This document shows positions 43,298 through 52,780 of a DNA stretch of 64,000 bases, piece by piece. The notes beneath the pieces are model-generated. The model saw only the letters and a list, made by a program, of their open reading frames with translations. It made no database searches and had not been told where the DNA came from. The position numbers were made by a program, and so were the translations under genes. Every line of letters begins with the position of its first letter. Positions within the stretch are counted from its first letter, which is position 1. This DNA is from JAXGPX01 sp040766745. GTDB taxonomy: Bacteria; Bacillota; Sulfobacillia; Fermentithermobacillales; Fermentithermobacillaceae. The stretch is from NCBI GenBank assembly GCA_040766745.1, contig JAXGPX010000002.1:558001-622000 (forward strand). Direction: 5' to 3'.

Positions 43298-45544
43298 ATG
43301 AAGGAAAGAGATTCAGGCGAGTTCAAGGAAGACCTTCAGATATTTCTTGAGGAAGTGGGAGAACTTCTTGCAAATACCGAAGAGAATCTGGTAGAGCTCG
43401 AAAAATCCCCGTCTGACACTGAACTCATTCAGGAAGTCTTCAGGGCAATGCATACCATAAAAGGAGGGGCTGCCACCCTGGGCTTCCAAGATGGTGTGGA
43501 AGTAACCCACCTTATGGAGAGCATTCTAGACCAGGTTCGCTCAGGAGCACAAGAATTGACGCCGGCAATGGTTGATGTACTGTTCTTGGTTCTGGATTGG
43601 CTTGAGGAATGGAAAGGCGCTCTCGAAGGCCAGGGGGAAAGGCCGCCTGCAGGTGAGATAGTCGACAAGATTCGCCGGGGCGCCGGCGGCACCCATCAAG
43701 ATGATCGCCAAGGCATCTACCAGGACGAGTGTTTAGGCATCCACGAGGATGATTTTCGAGGCAATTCCCAGCACGAGCATTTGGACACCCACCAGCGCGA
43801 GCATCCAGGCATCCACCAAAATTATCGTCAAGGTACCCCAAAGGACTATGGCCTGACCAGCCCGTTGACAAGGCAGATTGAGGAATGCCTGTCAGAGGGA
43901 AGGCCGGTTCATAAACTCACAGTCAGATTCAGGCCTGATGCGGATCTTCTGTCAGTAAGATGCTACCAGGTCCTTACCCTTGTGGCTGAAGAATCCGATG
44001 TAATCGGGTCAGAGCCTTCTATTGAAGATGTGGAAGTAGACAAGGTGCATGATGTAATAGCCATTTATCTGGTATCCACTGACGACGGTATGGCTGCAAA
44101 GAGAGTTGCCGATTCAGTCCAGGATGTAGTTCAATCTTATATTACTCCTTACTCCCTAGATCTTTGGCAGGAAGGTAATGGAGCCGGCCTAGCCGGTGGG
44201 AGTACTGGTACGGCTGAAGCCGGAGGGACCGGGCGAGCCAGGCCGGGTGGGGGCAGCGGGAACGTTGCATCCGCTGGGCCCGCTGAAACAGGTGGAACCG
44301 CTGAAGCCGGTGGCCGCGAAACCCAAAGAGAGACTAACGGCTCAGGCCAATCAAATGTATCTGTAAGAAGGACCAGCATTGGCAGGACCGTAAGGGTAGA
44401 TGTAGACCTTCTTGACTTTCTCTTGAACATGGTTGGGGAACTGGTCATCGACAGGACCAGGCTTACTCAGATAGCCTCTAAACTGCTGGTAGCCGGTGAG
44501 ACATCTGTTATTGGCAATGAAGTCGCAGCCCTGGCATCTCACCTCCAAAGAATATCCCAGGAACTGCAGGAAGGTATCATGAGAGCAAGACTCCTTCCCT
44601 TGAAAAACATTTTCACCAAGTTTCCCAGGATGATACGGGATCTTGCCAATCGTTGCGGAAAGCATATTGACCTGGAGATACATGGCGAAAATACTGAACT
44701 CGACCGGACTGTCCTGGAAGCCATAGATGATCCTTTGATTCACATACTTAGGAACGCAGTTGATCATGGAATTGAAACCCCGGACGAAAGAAAAGCCCGG
44801 GGCAAACCGGAAAGGGGCAAGGTATCCCTTTCGGCCTGGCATGAAGAGAACCAGGTCCTTGTCCGGGTTACAGATGATGGTTCAGGAATAGACGCAGAAA
44901 ACGTAAAGAGATCTGCAATAAGAAAAGGGCTCATTACCGCCGATGCAGCAGCCAAACTTTCTGAAAGGGAAGCTATGGAGTTGATTTTCATGCCGGGCTT
45001 CTCTACATCCCAGGTGGCTACACAGGTTTCAGGCAGAGGTGTAGGTATGGACGTTGTAAGGGCCAACCTTGAACGAATCAGCGGCCACATTGAAGTCAGA
45101 AGCCAGGTGGGCCTGGGAACCTCTGTCACCTTGAGATTACCTCTAACCCTCGCTATTATGCGTGCCCTACTTGTGAAGTGCTCGAACTCGATTTATGCCA
45201 TACCAACGTCGCTGGTTGAAGAAGTATTGGCGGTCAGAGAAGAAGAGGTCAAGACAATAAGGGGCAGGGCCGCATTAACCGTCAGGGGTAAGGTTTTTCC
45301 CCTTGTTTCCCTGGAAGGCTCATTGCGCGAAGATCCATGGTCAGCAAATGGTTTCCGGTATGCAGTTCTCACCAGGAGCAACGACGAACCCCTGGCTCTG
45401 GGTGTAGATGATTTAGTAGGGGAGGAAGAAATCGTTGTAAAGGATATGGGAAAGATTTTATCACGTTTGAAAGGCGTTTCAGGTGCAACAATTCTCGCCC
45501 AAGGTGATCCTGCAGTAATTCTGGACATAAACCGCCTGTTGTGA
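43298..45544 (+). CDS. cheA: Chemotaxis histidine kinase CheA
   Basis: 748 residues from ATG 43298 (the open frame back to 43199 is inside cheW). P1/HPt with phosphoacceptor His52 in AMHTIKGGAATLGF; an unusual octapeptide-repeat linker (133-188); P2-like domain (about 205-290); a Gly/Ala-rich linker; P3 dimerisation (VDLLDFLLNMVGELVIDRTRL); P4 kinase with N box (LIHILRNAVDHGIE), G1 (VTDDGSGIDAE) and FMPGFST, GRGVGMDVV; and the CheW-like P5. Autophosphorylates and passes phosphate to CheY and CheB. Confidence 0.95.
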   Translation: MKERDSGEFKEDLQIFLEEVGELLANTEENLVELEKSPSDTELIQEVFRAMHTIKGGAATLGFQDGVEVTHLMESILDQVRSGAQELTPAMVDVLFLVLDWLEEWKGALEGQGERPPAGEIVDKIRRGAGGTHQDDRQGIYQDECLGIHEDDFRGNSQHEHLDTHQREHPGIHQNYRQGTPKDYGLTSPLTRQIEECLSEGRPVHKLTVRFRPDADLLSVRCYQVLTLVAEESDVIGSEPSIEDVEVDKVHDVIAIYLVSTDDGMAAKRVADSVQDVVQSYITPYSLDLWQEGNGAGLAGGSTGTAEAGGTGRARPGGGSGNVASAGPAETGGTAEAGGRETQRETNGSGQSNVSVRRTSIGRTVRVDVDLLDFLLNMVGELVIDRTRLTQIASKLLVAGETSVIGNEVAALASHLQRISQELQEGIMRARLLPLKNIFTKFPRMIRDLANRCGKHIDLEIHGENTELDRTVLEAIDDPLIHILRNAVDHGIETPDERKARGKPERGKVSLSAWHEENQVLVRVTDDGSGIDAENVKRSAIRKGLITADAAAKLSEREAMELIFMPGFSTSQVATQVSGRGVGMDVVRANLERISGHIEVRSQVGLGTSVTLRLPLTLAIMRALLVKCSNSIYAIPTSLVEEVLAVREEEVKTIRGRAALTVRGKVFPLVSLEGSLREDPWSANGFRYAVLTRSNDEPLALGVDDLVGEEEIVVKDMGKILSRLKGVSGATILAQGDPAVILDINRLL
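43694..43861 (+). repeat. 24-bp (octapeptide) repeats inside cheA
   Basis: Seven consecutive 8-residue units (HQDDRQGI, YQDECLGI, HEDDFRGN, SQHEHLDT, HQREHPGI, HQNYRQGT, PKDYGLTS) form the P1-P2 linker; the DNA repeats with a 24-bp period. Confidence 0.8.
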
Positions 45545-45577
45545 TGATAACTCCGGTTCATCTAAGGAGGAGCTAAG

Positions 45578-46156
45578 GTGGATAGGGTTTTCTTTGAAGA
45601 GTGTGCGAAACTTGGTGTCGAGAACTCAAGAAATACTTTGGCTGTGCTCACAGGAAGGGAACTAAAGGTAGATTGGCAGATTACAAGTTGTGCAGATGTG
45701 GTGGGCCTGCCCATGCTATCACTCCATTCTGACGAAATTGTTCTAAGTTCATGGGTGTCCTTTACAGGAGATATGGCAGGGCAACTTATCGTACTATTTA
45801 GGCCGGATTCTGCAAGCCAGGTAATATCATTTCTTGCTCCGAAAGTTCTTGGCAGCCTGGATTTCGTGCTGAACCCAGATCTTGAGGAGTCAATTGTATC
45901 GGAAGTTGCTAACATAGTAGGATGTTCGTTCTTGGACGCTATTGCAGACCGGGCAGGCATGATTATCAGGCCGTCTCCTCCTCTGATAATTAGAGAAATG
46001 GCAGGGGCAATTCTAGAATCTGCCGCGGCAGTATCCTATTTTGATTCGGGCATGGTTCCTGTGGCAAATGTCAGGTTTTCCCTTGACGGCGGAGAAGCTG
46101 TTTTCGAAATAGCTTTGCTGCCAGGAAAGGGCTTGAATATAAGCAGCAGTTGCTAG
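45578..46156 (+). CDS. cheC: CheC-family CheY-P phosphatase
   Basis: 192 residues. One phosphatase signature is intact (DLEESIVSEVANIVGCSFLDAI, E-x2-N type); the second site expected in classical CheC is replaced by REMAGAILESAAAVSYF, which lacks the Asn. So this is a one-site member. CheC removes phosphate from CheY and binds CheD; cheD follows by one base. GGAGG before GTG 45578. Confidence 0.85.
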   Translation: MDRVFFEECAKLGVENSRNTLAVLTGRELKVDWQITSCADVVGLPMLSLHSDEIVLSSWVSFTGDMAGQLIVLFRPDSASQVISFLAPKVLGSLDFVLNPDLEESIVSEVANIVGCSFLDAIADRAGMIIRPSPPLIIREMAGAILESAAAVSYFDSGMVPVANVRFSLDGGEAVFEIALLPGKGLNISSSC

Positions 46157-46157
46157 G

Positions 46158-46802
46158 ATGGAGATGCAGATGGGCCTTAGGTGTATCCAGGTAGGGCTTT
46201 CAGAAATCAAGTTTTCTCAAGACGAAACAGAAGTCCTTGTTGCCTATTCACTGGGTTCATGCGTAGGCGTAGTTTTATGGGATCCAGAATACAGGGTTGG
46301 TGGCATGGCCCATGTATTCTTGCCTTATTCCAGGGCAGCCGCAAACAGGGAACCTTTGGGTAAGAGCCACGAGGCGGCAGGCCCTCTCTCCTTTGGTGGT
46401 GGAATAGAGCCAGGCGACGGCATAGAACTAGGCGACGGAATAGAAACTCATGTCCGTAGGACGAGGCCGGCCCCGGTTCCGGGTGGCAATGGCGAACCGC
46501 CCGGCAAATACGGAGAGGCTGCAGTCAAATACCTTGTAGCCAGAATGCTGGGGCTAGGGTGCAGGCGAGAGAATCTTGCAGCCGCTATTGCAGGTGGTGC
46601 CAGTGTAATCAAGGGCTTATCACCGCCTTTCGGCGATATCGGTTCCCTAAATTCGCAAGTAGTCGAGAGCACTCTTATCAAAGAGCGAATCAGAATTGCA
46701 GGCAAAGATACAGGCGGAAATCATGGAAGGACTGTTCGCCTCTACATAGGTTCAGGGAAAGTTACAGTGTCTACCATACATCATAGTGAAATAGAACTCT
46801 GA
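46158..46802 (+). CDS. cheD: Chemoreceptor glutamine deamidase CheD
   Basis: 214 residues. The catalytic Cys35 is in YSLGSCVGVVLWD and His52 in GGMAHVFLP; the deamidase fold continues with AAAIAGGASVIKG and RTVRLYIGSGKV. Between them sits an insertion of about 45 residues (roughly 75-115) with the small repeat GDGIELGDGIE and a Pro/Gly stretch, absent from typical 160-residue CheD. Activity on receptors and exchange with CheC are known for the family. Confidence 0.88.
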   Translation: MEMQMGLRCIQVGLSEIKFSQDETEVLVAYSLGSCVGVVLWDPEYRVGGMAHVFLPYSRAAANREPLGKSHEAAGPLSFGGGIEPGDGIELGDGIETHVRRTRPAPVPGGNGEPPGKYGEAAVKYLVARMLGLGCRRENLAAAIAGGASVIKGLSPPFGDIGSLNSQVVESTLIKERIRIAGKDTGGNHGRTVRLYIGSGKVTVSTIHHSEIEL

Positions 46803-46820
46803 CTGAAGGAGTGATAAGCG

Positions 46821-47180
46821 GTGCCAAAGATTCTTGTAGTAGATGATGCCATGTTTATGCGAAACAAGACCTCCCGGTTACTTACGGAGGACGGGTATCA
46901 GGTTGTGCAAGCATCTAACGGGGCTGAAGCCGTCAAGATGCATACTGAAGAGAAGCCTGATGTGGTACTTATGGACATTACCATGCCCGTGCTTGACGGT
47001 ATTGAGGCACTCAAACAAATGAGAGAAAACGATCCTGACGTTAAGGTGATAATGGTCACTGCGTTAGGGCAGAAAAGCATGGTACTGGAAGCCCTCAAAG
47101 CAGGGGCCAGAGACTTCATAGTAAAACCTTTTCAGCCAGACCGGCTCTTGGAAGCAGTGAAGAAACAATGCCTGCAATAG
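46821..47180 (+). CDS. cheY: Chemotaxis response regulator CheY
   Basis: 119-residue single receiver domain: acidic residues D8-D9, phosphorylated D52 in VVLMDITMP, Thr in MVTALGQ and Lys in IVKPFQ. GTG 46821 follows AAGGAGTGA. It overlaps cheB by 13 bases. In Bacillota CheY-P acts on the flagellar switch, whose genes are not in this window. Confidence 0.93.
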   Translation: MPKILVVDDAMFMRNKTSRLLTEDGYQVVQASNGAEAVKMHTEEKPDVVLMDITMPVLDGIEALKQMRENDPDVKVIMVTALGQKSMVLEALKAGARDFIVKPFQPDRLLEAVKKQCLQ

Positions 47181-48271
47181 AAAATAAGGATGACTCCGCT
47201 AAAGTCAGAGTGTTAATTGCTGATGACTCACTCTATATGAGGCGAATGCTCAGGCAAATGCTGGAGATCCACCAGGACATTACAGTAATAGACGATGCCA
47301 GAGACGGTGTAGAGGCAGTGGCAAAGTGCATATCACTCAATCCTGATGTACTGGTGCTCGACGTTGAAATGCCGAGGCTGGACGGCCTATCTGTACTAAG
47401 GGATATTATGAGCAAGAGGCCTCTGCCTGTAGTCATGTTTTCGTCACTCACCCAGCGCGGATCCCAGGTTACCATTAACGCTTTGTCAATGGGTGCAGTA
47501 GACTTTGTGCCTAAGCCTGCTTCCAAGGTGTCTGTTATTGATATAGGTGCTGAGCTGCGCCAGAAGGTGATTCAGGCTTCTAAGGCAAGGTTGCGAATAC
47601 AAGAGCCTATGCACCGCCACGAGAGGCAACGGGCCAAGAACCGAAAAGTATTCACAGGTAAGGCACCTGTAGAGTCACTGGTCGTTATTGGTTCATCTAC
47701 AGGCGGCCCTCAGGCACTGGAAGAAATCGTGCCTAACCTGTCAAGAGAGCTCCACGGAGCAGTAATAGTGTGCCAGCACATGCCGAAAGGATTTACAGCA
47801 TCTTTGGCACAGCGGCTTGATGCCCTTTCACCCATAAGAGTAAGGGAAGCAGGTCAGGAGGATATTCTTGAGCCTGGCCTTGTCCTTGTAGCCAGGGGAG
47901 GGTATCATCTGCGCCTTGACCGGTCAACTTGCGGTGAGTACCAGTCCTATCATGCGTACCTCGATGAGGGCACTCCTGTTCACGGAGTACGCCCATCTGT
48001 TGACGTCACTCTTTTTGACGCAGGCCCTTTGTTCGGGCCACGGTTAATGGTGGTGATTCTTACAGGAATGGGGTTTGACGGCGCCAGAGGAGCTTGGACA
48101 GCCAGAAAAGCCGGTGCTACAGTCATCTGCCAGGATAGAGACACATCGGTCATATGGGGAATGCCACGGGCATGTTATGAAGCCGGTGCAACGAAAACTT
48201 TCGTTGCTCTTGACGACATTGCAGCGAAGATTAATGAGTTTTGCAAAGAGCAGGAGAAACGGGGACAGTAA
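47168..48271 (+). CDS. cheB: Chemotaxis methylesterase CheB
   Basis: 367 residues. Receiver domain (LIADDSLYMRRML, phosphoacceptor in VLVLDVEMP) followed by the methylesterase domain with the Ser-His-Asp triad in VIGSSTGGPQAL, CQHMPKGFT and TGMGFDGARG. It demethylates/deamidates receptor glutamates when phosphorylated by CheA. ATG 47168 lies inside cheY. Confidence 0.95.
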   Translation: MPAIENKDDSAKVRVLIADDSLYMRRMLRQMLEIHQDITVIDDARDGVEAVAKCISLNPDVLVLDVEMPRLDGLSVLRDIMSKRPLPVVMFSSLTQRGSQVTINALSMGAVDFVPKPASKVSVIDIGAELRQKVIQASKARLRIQEPMHRHERQRAKNRKVFTGKAPVESLVVIGSSTGGPQALEEIVPNLSRELHGAVIVCQHMPKGFTASLAQRLDALSPIRVREAGQEDILEPGLVLVARGGYHLRLDRSTCGEYQSYHAYLDEGTPVHGVRPSVDVTLFDAGPLFGPRLMVVILTGMGFDGARGAWTARKAGATVICQDRDTSVIWGMPRACYEAGATKTFVALDDIAAKINEFCKEQEKRGQ

Positions 48272-48274
48272 GTT

Positions 48275-49132
48275 ATGGTAAGAGACATGGCAAGAGATAT
48301 GGTCAAAGTTATGGAAAGCAATTCAGAGACAAAAGATGCAAACCATTACACCCGGAATGCAGAGTATGCGTATTTTTGCAGAAAGGTAACAGAACTAACA
48401 GGAATAAACCTTAGTAATTACAAGAGCAAGCAAATGTATCGCAGGCTGCTAAATTATATGCGCAGGCGCCAAATCCCAGATTTCCTCATCTTTGCAAAGC
48501 GCGTGGCGAAAGAGCCAGGTGAACTGGATAGGCTTGTAGACTATCTTACGATAAACGTGTCAGAATTCTTTAGAAACGCCGAGCAATGGAAGATCCTCAG
48601 AGACAAAGTGATTCCCGGCCTGGCCACGTTACCGGCAAGCAACATCGCCAGGGTTTGGAGCGCAGGTTGCTCTGCAGGCCAGGAAGCCTATTCTGCTGCA
48701 ATTACGTTTGCAGAGGCATGGAAACAACAAGTGTTTATTCTTGGAACTGACATTGATGAGCCAAGCCTCAAAAAGGCCAGGGAAGGGAGATACTCAGGCG
48801 ACGAGGTCAAAAATGTTTCGGACAGGCTACTCAGAAAGCATTTTCGGTTGGATGGTGGCTTGTATGTGGTAAACGACACGTTAAAAAAGACGGTGAGTTT
48901 CGAGAAGCATAACCTTTTGGGCTCAGATTATCCTTGCAATATGGATCTTATTCTTTGCCGCAATGTCCTCATATATTTCACAGATGAGGGTCAAGAGCAC
49001 GTGATCTCAGGGTTGGCTTCTTCGTTGAGGCCCGGAGGAGTGCTTTTTATGGGAGCAACAGAAGCCATTTTCAAATGCAAGGAATACGGCCTCAGCCAGA
49101 TTTGCCCGTTTTTTTATCAACGTATTCCTTAG
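48275..49132 (+). CDS. cheR: Chemotaxis methyltransferase CheR
   Basis: 285 residues. N-terminal helical domain (GINLSNYKSKQMYRRLLNYMRR) and SAM-binding fold with VWSAGCSAGQEAYSAAI, ILGTDIDEPSLKKAREGRY and LILCRNVLIYF are diagnostic. The start is taken at ATG 48275; internal ATGs at 48287 and 48299 are possible because the upstream binding site is weak. Methylates receptors with SAM. Confidence 0.93.
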   Translation: MVRDMARDMVKVMESNSETKDANHYTRNAEYAYFCRKVTELTGINLSNYKSKQMYRRLLNYMRRRQIPDFLIFAKRVAKEPGELDRLVDYLTINVSEFFRNAEQWKILRDKVIPGLATLPASNIARVWSAGCSAGQEAYSAAITFAEAWKQQVFILGTDIDEPSLKKAREGRYSGDEVKNVSDRLLRKHFRLDGGLYVVNDTLKKTVSFEKHNLLGSDYPCNMDLILCRNVLIYFTDEGQEHVISGLASSLRPGGVLFMGATEAIFKCKEYGLSQICPFFYQRIP

Positions 49133-49185
49133 TTCAAAAGAGTCAAATCAAATTGCTGCTTAGGTAAATTGAAAGGAGCGATGGT

Positions 49186-49659
49186 ATGTTAAGAGCAGGT
49201 TTGATCAACCCGTTTTTAGAATCGGCTTACAGTTTCCTTCAAGAGGAATTGAGTACTGAGGTTACACGAGGCCAGTTGCGCCTTGAGGAATCCAGGGCAA
49301 CTTCCGGCGAGGTTAATGTTGCAATAGGTGTAACCGGCGACGCTGAAGGCATTGTCATATACTCGATGTCAGAGCGTACTGCCAAAACTGTTGCTTCTGC
49401 CCTTATAGGTGAACCGGTGCCAGTGCTTGATAAACTGGCCGAATCGGCAATTGCTGAGATGGGGAACATCATAACAGGCCAGGCAGCAATAGGTTTAGAA
49501 GAATGCGGTTACCTGTGTAAACTCTCGCCTCCGACTCTCATCTCAGGTAAGGGTGTTGTCATATCTACACTGGACATTCAGAGGTTGATAATACCCCTTG
49601 AACTTCCGTTAGGGTATTTTGAGATCTGTGTTGCCATCAGGTACGTTGCGCTGAGGTAG
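49186..49659 (+). CDS. cheX: CheX-family CheY-P phosphatase
   Basis: 157 residues with the CheX/CheC phosphatase signature LAESAIAEMGNIITGQA (E-x2-N) in the middle and beta-strand regions for dimerisation. GAAAGGAG before ATG 49186. Together with the one-site CheC upstream the operon encodes two CheY-P phosphatases, as in Thermotoga and several Clostridia. Confidence 0.88.
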   Translation: MLRAGLINPFLESAYSFLQEELSTEVTRGQLRLEESRATSGEVNVAIGVTGDAEGIVIYSMSERTAKTVASALIGEPVPVLDKLAESAIAEMGNIITGQAAIGLEECGYLCKLSPPTLISGKGVVISTLDIQRLIIPLELPLGYFEICVAIRYVALR

Positions 49660-49781
49660 AGACAGAATCACAGAAGATTTCCTGTCGAATAGTGAAACAA
49701 AAGGAGGATTGCTAACGTCAGAATAGAAATGAGATAGAGCAGATTTTCACTTCTAGCAGGTACAAAGATGGGAGAATGGAT

Positions 49782-51056
49782 ATGCCGGGATATGATGGGC
49801 CCAGTGATGCAGGACAGACGCAGTTAAGGCGGAAGAGGAAGGGGAAGAGGCCACCTGCCAGAGGGATGGTTCCATTTGTTCTGCTGCTGGTGGCAGCAGG
49901 TTTGTTTGCCGCCTATTCTTACGGATTGTTTCCTTTTGGCCGGAATCATGGCAATGTAACCCCGCCTGTTTCCCAAGAAGAACCGCCAGGAATTCAAGAG
50001 CCTGCAGATGATCAGGAAAAGGACGAAGGGCAGGTTGCAATGGAAAAAGCCCTTCAGGCCAGGGGCCTTTACGTGACCATGGACGTATTTGGTTCACCGT
50101 CCCGGTTTACAGGCTTAATTACATTTGCCCGCCAAAATCCCGGGATTAACTCGTTTGTGGTGGATGTTAAGGACAATAACGGAAGAATTCCATGTAAACC
50201 TGAATCAGATATTGATATTCCTTCAAAGCCCGCCGCTTATGACCATTTTTCAGGTTTGGTAAATGTCTTGGATCAAGAAGACTATTACATGATCGCAAGG
50301 GTCGTAGCTTTTCAGGACCCATACATGGCCAAGCTCAGGCCTGAACAGGCCATTAGGAATGGCGATGGGAGCTTATGGCGGGACAGGGATGGAAGGCTCT
50401 GGCTTAATCCCTATGATAAGAGAAACTGGGAATTCATAAGAGATATTTCATTGTGGGCATTTGACATGGGATTTCATGAGATACAGCTTGATTATGTGAG
50501 GTTTCCTGACAGTGCCAGAGGCCTGGAGAAAAGCGGAGTGCTTATGCCAGGCCATGAGGAATACCAGTCAAGAGGTGACGCAATAAAGGCGTTTCTTGAG
50601 TACATGAGCCAGGAGCTTGAAGGCAAAGTGTACTTGAGTGCAGACGTGTTCGGATTTGTGACTATTGCCCAGGATGACATGGGAATCGGCCAGCAGTTGG
50701 AGCAGCTTGCTGCCTCAGTTGATTTTATCTGCCCTATGGTATACCCGTCCCATTACTACAATGCGGGAATTTACGGATTCCAAGTTCCTGAGGCTCATCC
50801 ATACGAAGTAGTGTATAAAGCCATGGCTGAGGCAATTGAGAGGACAGATGGCCTGAGAAGCAAGATTCGTCCGTGGCTCCAGGATTTCTCTATGAGAATT
50901 AAGTATGGGCCTTCTGAGGTTCAGGGCCAAATTGACGCTGTTTACGAGCATGAGATAGAGACTTTTCTATTGTGGAACCCGGCAAATGCATACACGGGAA
51001 GTGTGAAGTATGTTAGGGGTGAGCCCTCTGAACCGTCTGGCTCGTCCGGCCAGTAG
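49782..51056 (+). CDS. DUF4015-type putative glycoside hydrolase, membrane anchored
   Basis: About 424 residues. ATG 49782 is 7 bases after GGGAG; ATG 49776 is too close. A basic N-terminus and one membrane helix (about 30-50) precede a linker and a TIM-barrel domain with ARGLYVTMDVFGSPSRF, FVVDVKDNNGRIP, IQLDYVRFPD and VYLSADVFGF, the pattern of the DUF4015 putative glycoside hydrolase family. Substrate is not established; a cell wall role is likely from location. Confidence 0.82.
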   Translation: MPGYDGPSDAGQTQLRRKRKGKRPPARGMVPFVLLLVAAGLFAAYSYGLFPFGRNHGNVTPPVSQEEPPGIQEPADDQEKDEGQVAMEKALQARGLYVTMDVFGSPSRFTGLITFARQNPGINSFVVDVKDNNGRIPCKPESDIDIPSKPAAYDHFSGLVNVLDQEDYYMIARVVAFQDPYMAKLRPEQAIRNGDGSLWRDRDGRLWLNPYDKRNWEFIRDISLWAFDMGFHEIQLDYVRFPDSARGLEKSGVLMPGHEEYQSRGDAIKAFLEYMSQELEGKVYLSADVFGFVTIAQDDMGIGQQLEQLAASVDFICPMVYPSHYYNAGIYGFQVPEAHPYEVVYKAMAEAIERTDGLRSKIRPWLQDFSMRIKYGPSEVQGQIDAVYEHEIETFLLWNPANAYTGSVKYVRGEPSEPSGSSGQ

Positions 51057-51127
51057 GTATCAAGGCCTCCCTTTAGGATGTCATCACAGAATGACTGTAT
51101 ACGCACCTTGCAGGCCAAACATGATAG

Positions 51128-51167
51128 AAAGCGGCCCGGGCAGACTTGGCCCCGGGCCGCTTTGTTA
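51128..51167. terminator. Bidirectional terminator between DUF4015 gene and guaB
   Basis: Perfect 13-bp GC-rich stem AAAGCGGCCCGGG (51128-51140) / CCCGGGCCGCTTT (51151-51163) with a 10-base loop, located between the convergent genes and reading A/T-flanked on both strands. Confidence 0.8.
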
Positions 51168-51214
51168 GCAATTCTCGTTTCTATATTCTAGACCTACACT
51201 AACTTGTTTGCGTT

Positions 51215-52684
51215 CTACGAATTAGAAAACGGCGTATAGTTTGGCGCCTCTTTGGTAATGTGCACATCGTGGGGATGGCTTTCTCTCAAACCGGAACCGC
51301 TTATCCGCACGAACTTTGATTCTTCGTGAAGATGCTTGAGGTCAGAAGTCCCGCAATATCCCATTCCTGCGCGCAATCCTCCGACAAGCTGGAAAATCGT
51401 ATCTGATACAGGGCCTTTGTAGGGGACCCTTCCTTCAATGCCTTCAGGTACTAGTTTTGTAGAGGGCTCCTGGAAGTAACGATCAGCCGCACCTTGTTTC
51501 ATGGCGGCCATAGACCCCATTCCCCGGTATACTTTGAAACTGCGTCCTTGCCAAATTTCCATTTCTCCGGGGCTCTCTTCAGTTCCGGCCAAAAGGCCTC
51601 CCAACATAACAGCGTCTGCCCCTGCGGCAAGCGCCTTTACAATATCACCTGAATACTTTATTCCGCCGTCGGCAATTACTGCAGCACCTAATTCTTTTGC
51701 TGCAAGTGCTGCGTTGAAGATTGCAGTAATTTGCGGCACTCCTGCACCGGCTACCACTCTTGTAGTGCATATGGACCCTGGGCCTACGCCTACTTTTACG
51801 CAGTCGGCGCCTCGTTTGACCAAATCCCGGGTGCCTTCTGCAGTGGCTACGTTACCGGCAATAACCATTTTCTCAGGGAATGCGTTTTTTATCACTTCAA
51901 CTGTGTCTAGGACCCCTTGCGAATGCCCATGGGCACTATCGATGACTATTACATCTACGCCTGCAGAGACAAGCGCTCTCGCCCTGTCCATGGTGCCCGG
52001 GCCTACGCCAACGCAAGCTCCTGCAAGAAGGCGGCCTTTTTCATCCTTGGATGCTTGAGGGTATTGGCGGGTCTTCTCTATGTCCTTAAGGGTAATCAGC
52101 CCTTTTAGATGAAATTCGCTGTCAACCAAGGGGAGTTTTTCAATCTTATGTTTGGCCATAATCTTTTTTGCTTCTTCCAGGGAAGTTCCTACAGGCGCAG
52201 TGATAAGCCCCTCTTTGGTCATGACATCTTCTATGGATTTTGAGTAGTCTTCCTCAAAACGGATGTCTCTGTTAGTGATGATTCCTATAAGGTGGCCTTC
52301 GTGTATTATAGGAACCCCTGAAATATGGTATTGAGCCATCAGCTTAAGGGCATCTTCTACTGTCTTGTCCGGTGACAGATAAAACGGATCACTGATCACT
52401 CCGTGTTCCGACCGTTTTACCCTATCGACTTCCTGAGCCTGCCTCTTTATGGACATGTTGCGGTGTATTATGCCAAGCCCGCCCTCTCTGGCCATGGCAA
52501 TCGCCATGCGGCTCTCAGTAACAGTATCCATAGCAGCACTGACTATTGGTATGCTGAGTTTTAGCCCGTTCCCGATAAGTGTAGATATGTTAACGTTTTT
52601 GGGCAATACTTCCGAATACCCTGGAACCAGGAGAACGTCGTCGAACGACATTGCGTCACCTAGGAATTTACCCTGTTTGTCCAT
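51215..52684 (-). CDS. guaB: Inosine-5'-monophosphate dehydrogenase
   Basis: 489 residues. Oxidises IMP to XMP, first step to GMP. Start taken at ATG 52684 (GCGGGGGA upstream on the minus strand), although the frame is open to 52732. TIM barrel with FDDVLLVPG at the start, two CBS domains inserted at about residues 95-205 (VEDALKLMAQYHISGVPII; MAKHKIEKLPLVD), catalytic Cys in GVGPGSICTTRV and the mobile flap with Arg-Tyr (KPV-like ADRYFQE). Not linked in operon with the pur genes, but near them. Confidence 0.96.
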   Translation of the reverse strand: MDKQGKFLGDAMSFDDVLLVPGYSEVLPKNVNISTLIGNGLKLSIPIVSAAMDTVTESRMAIAMAREGGLGIIHRNMSIKRQAQEVDRVKRSEHGVISDPFYLSPDKTVEDALKLMAQYHISGVPIIHEGHLIGIITNRDIRFEEDYSKSIEDVMTKEGLITAPVGTSLEEAKKIMAKHKIEKLPLVDSEFHLKGLITLKDIEKTRQYPQASKDEKGRLLAGACVGVGPGTMDRARALVSAGVDVIVIDSAHGHSQGVLDTVEVIKNAFPEKMVIAGNVATAEGTRDLVKRGADCVKVGVGPGSICTTRVVAGAGVPQITAIFNAALAAKELGAAVIADGGIKYSGDIVKALAAGADAVMLGGLLAGTEESPGEMEIWQGRSFKVYRGMGSMAAMKQGAADRYFQEPSTKLVPEGIEGRVPYKGPVSDTIFQLVGGLRAGMGYCGTSDLKHLHEESKFVRISGSGLRESHPHDVHITKEAPNYTPFSNS

Positions 52685-52780
52685 ATAAAATCCCCCGCTA
52701 TATCCATAAGAGTATTTCATAAAGTTTATCATTCACTACAATTGCAAGACAACTATGAAATTGTGGCTAACCGAGATTGG

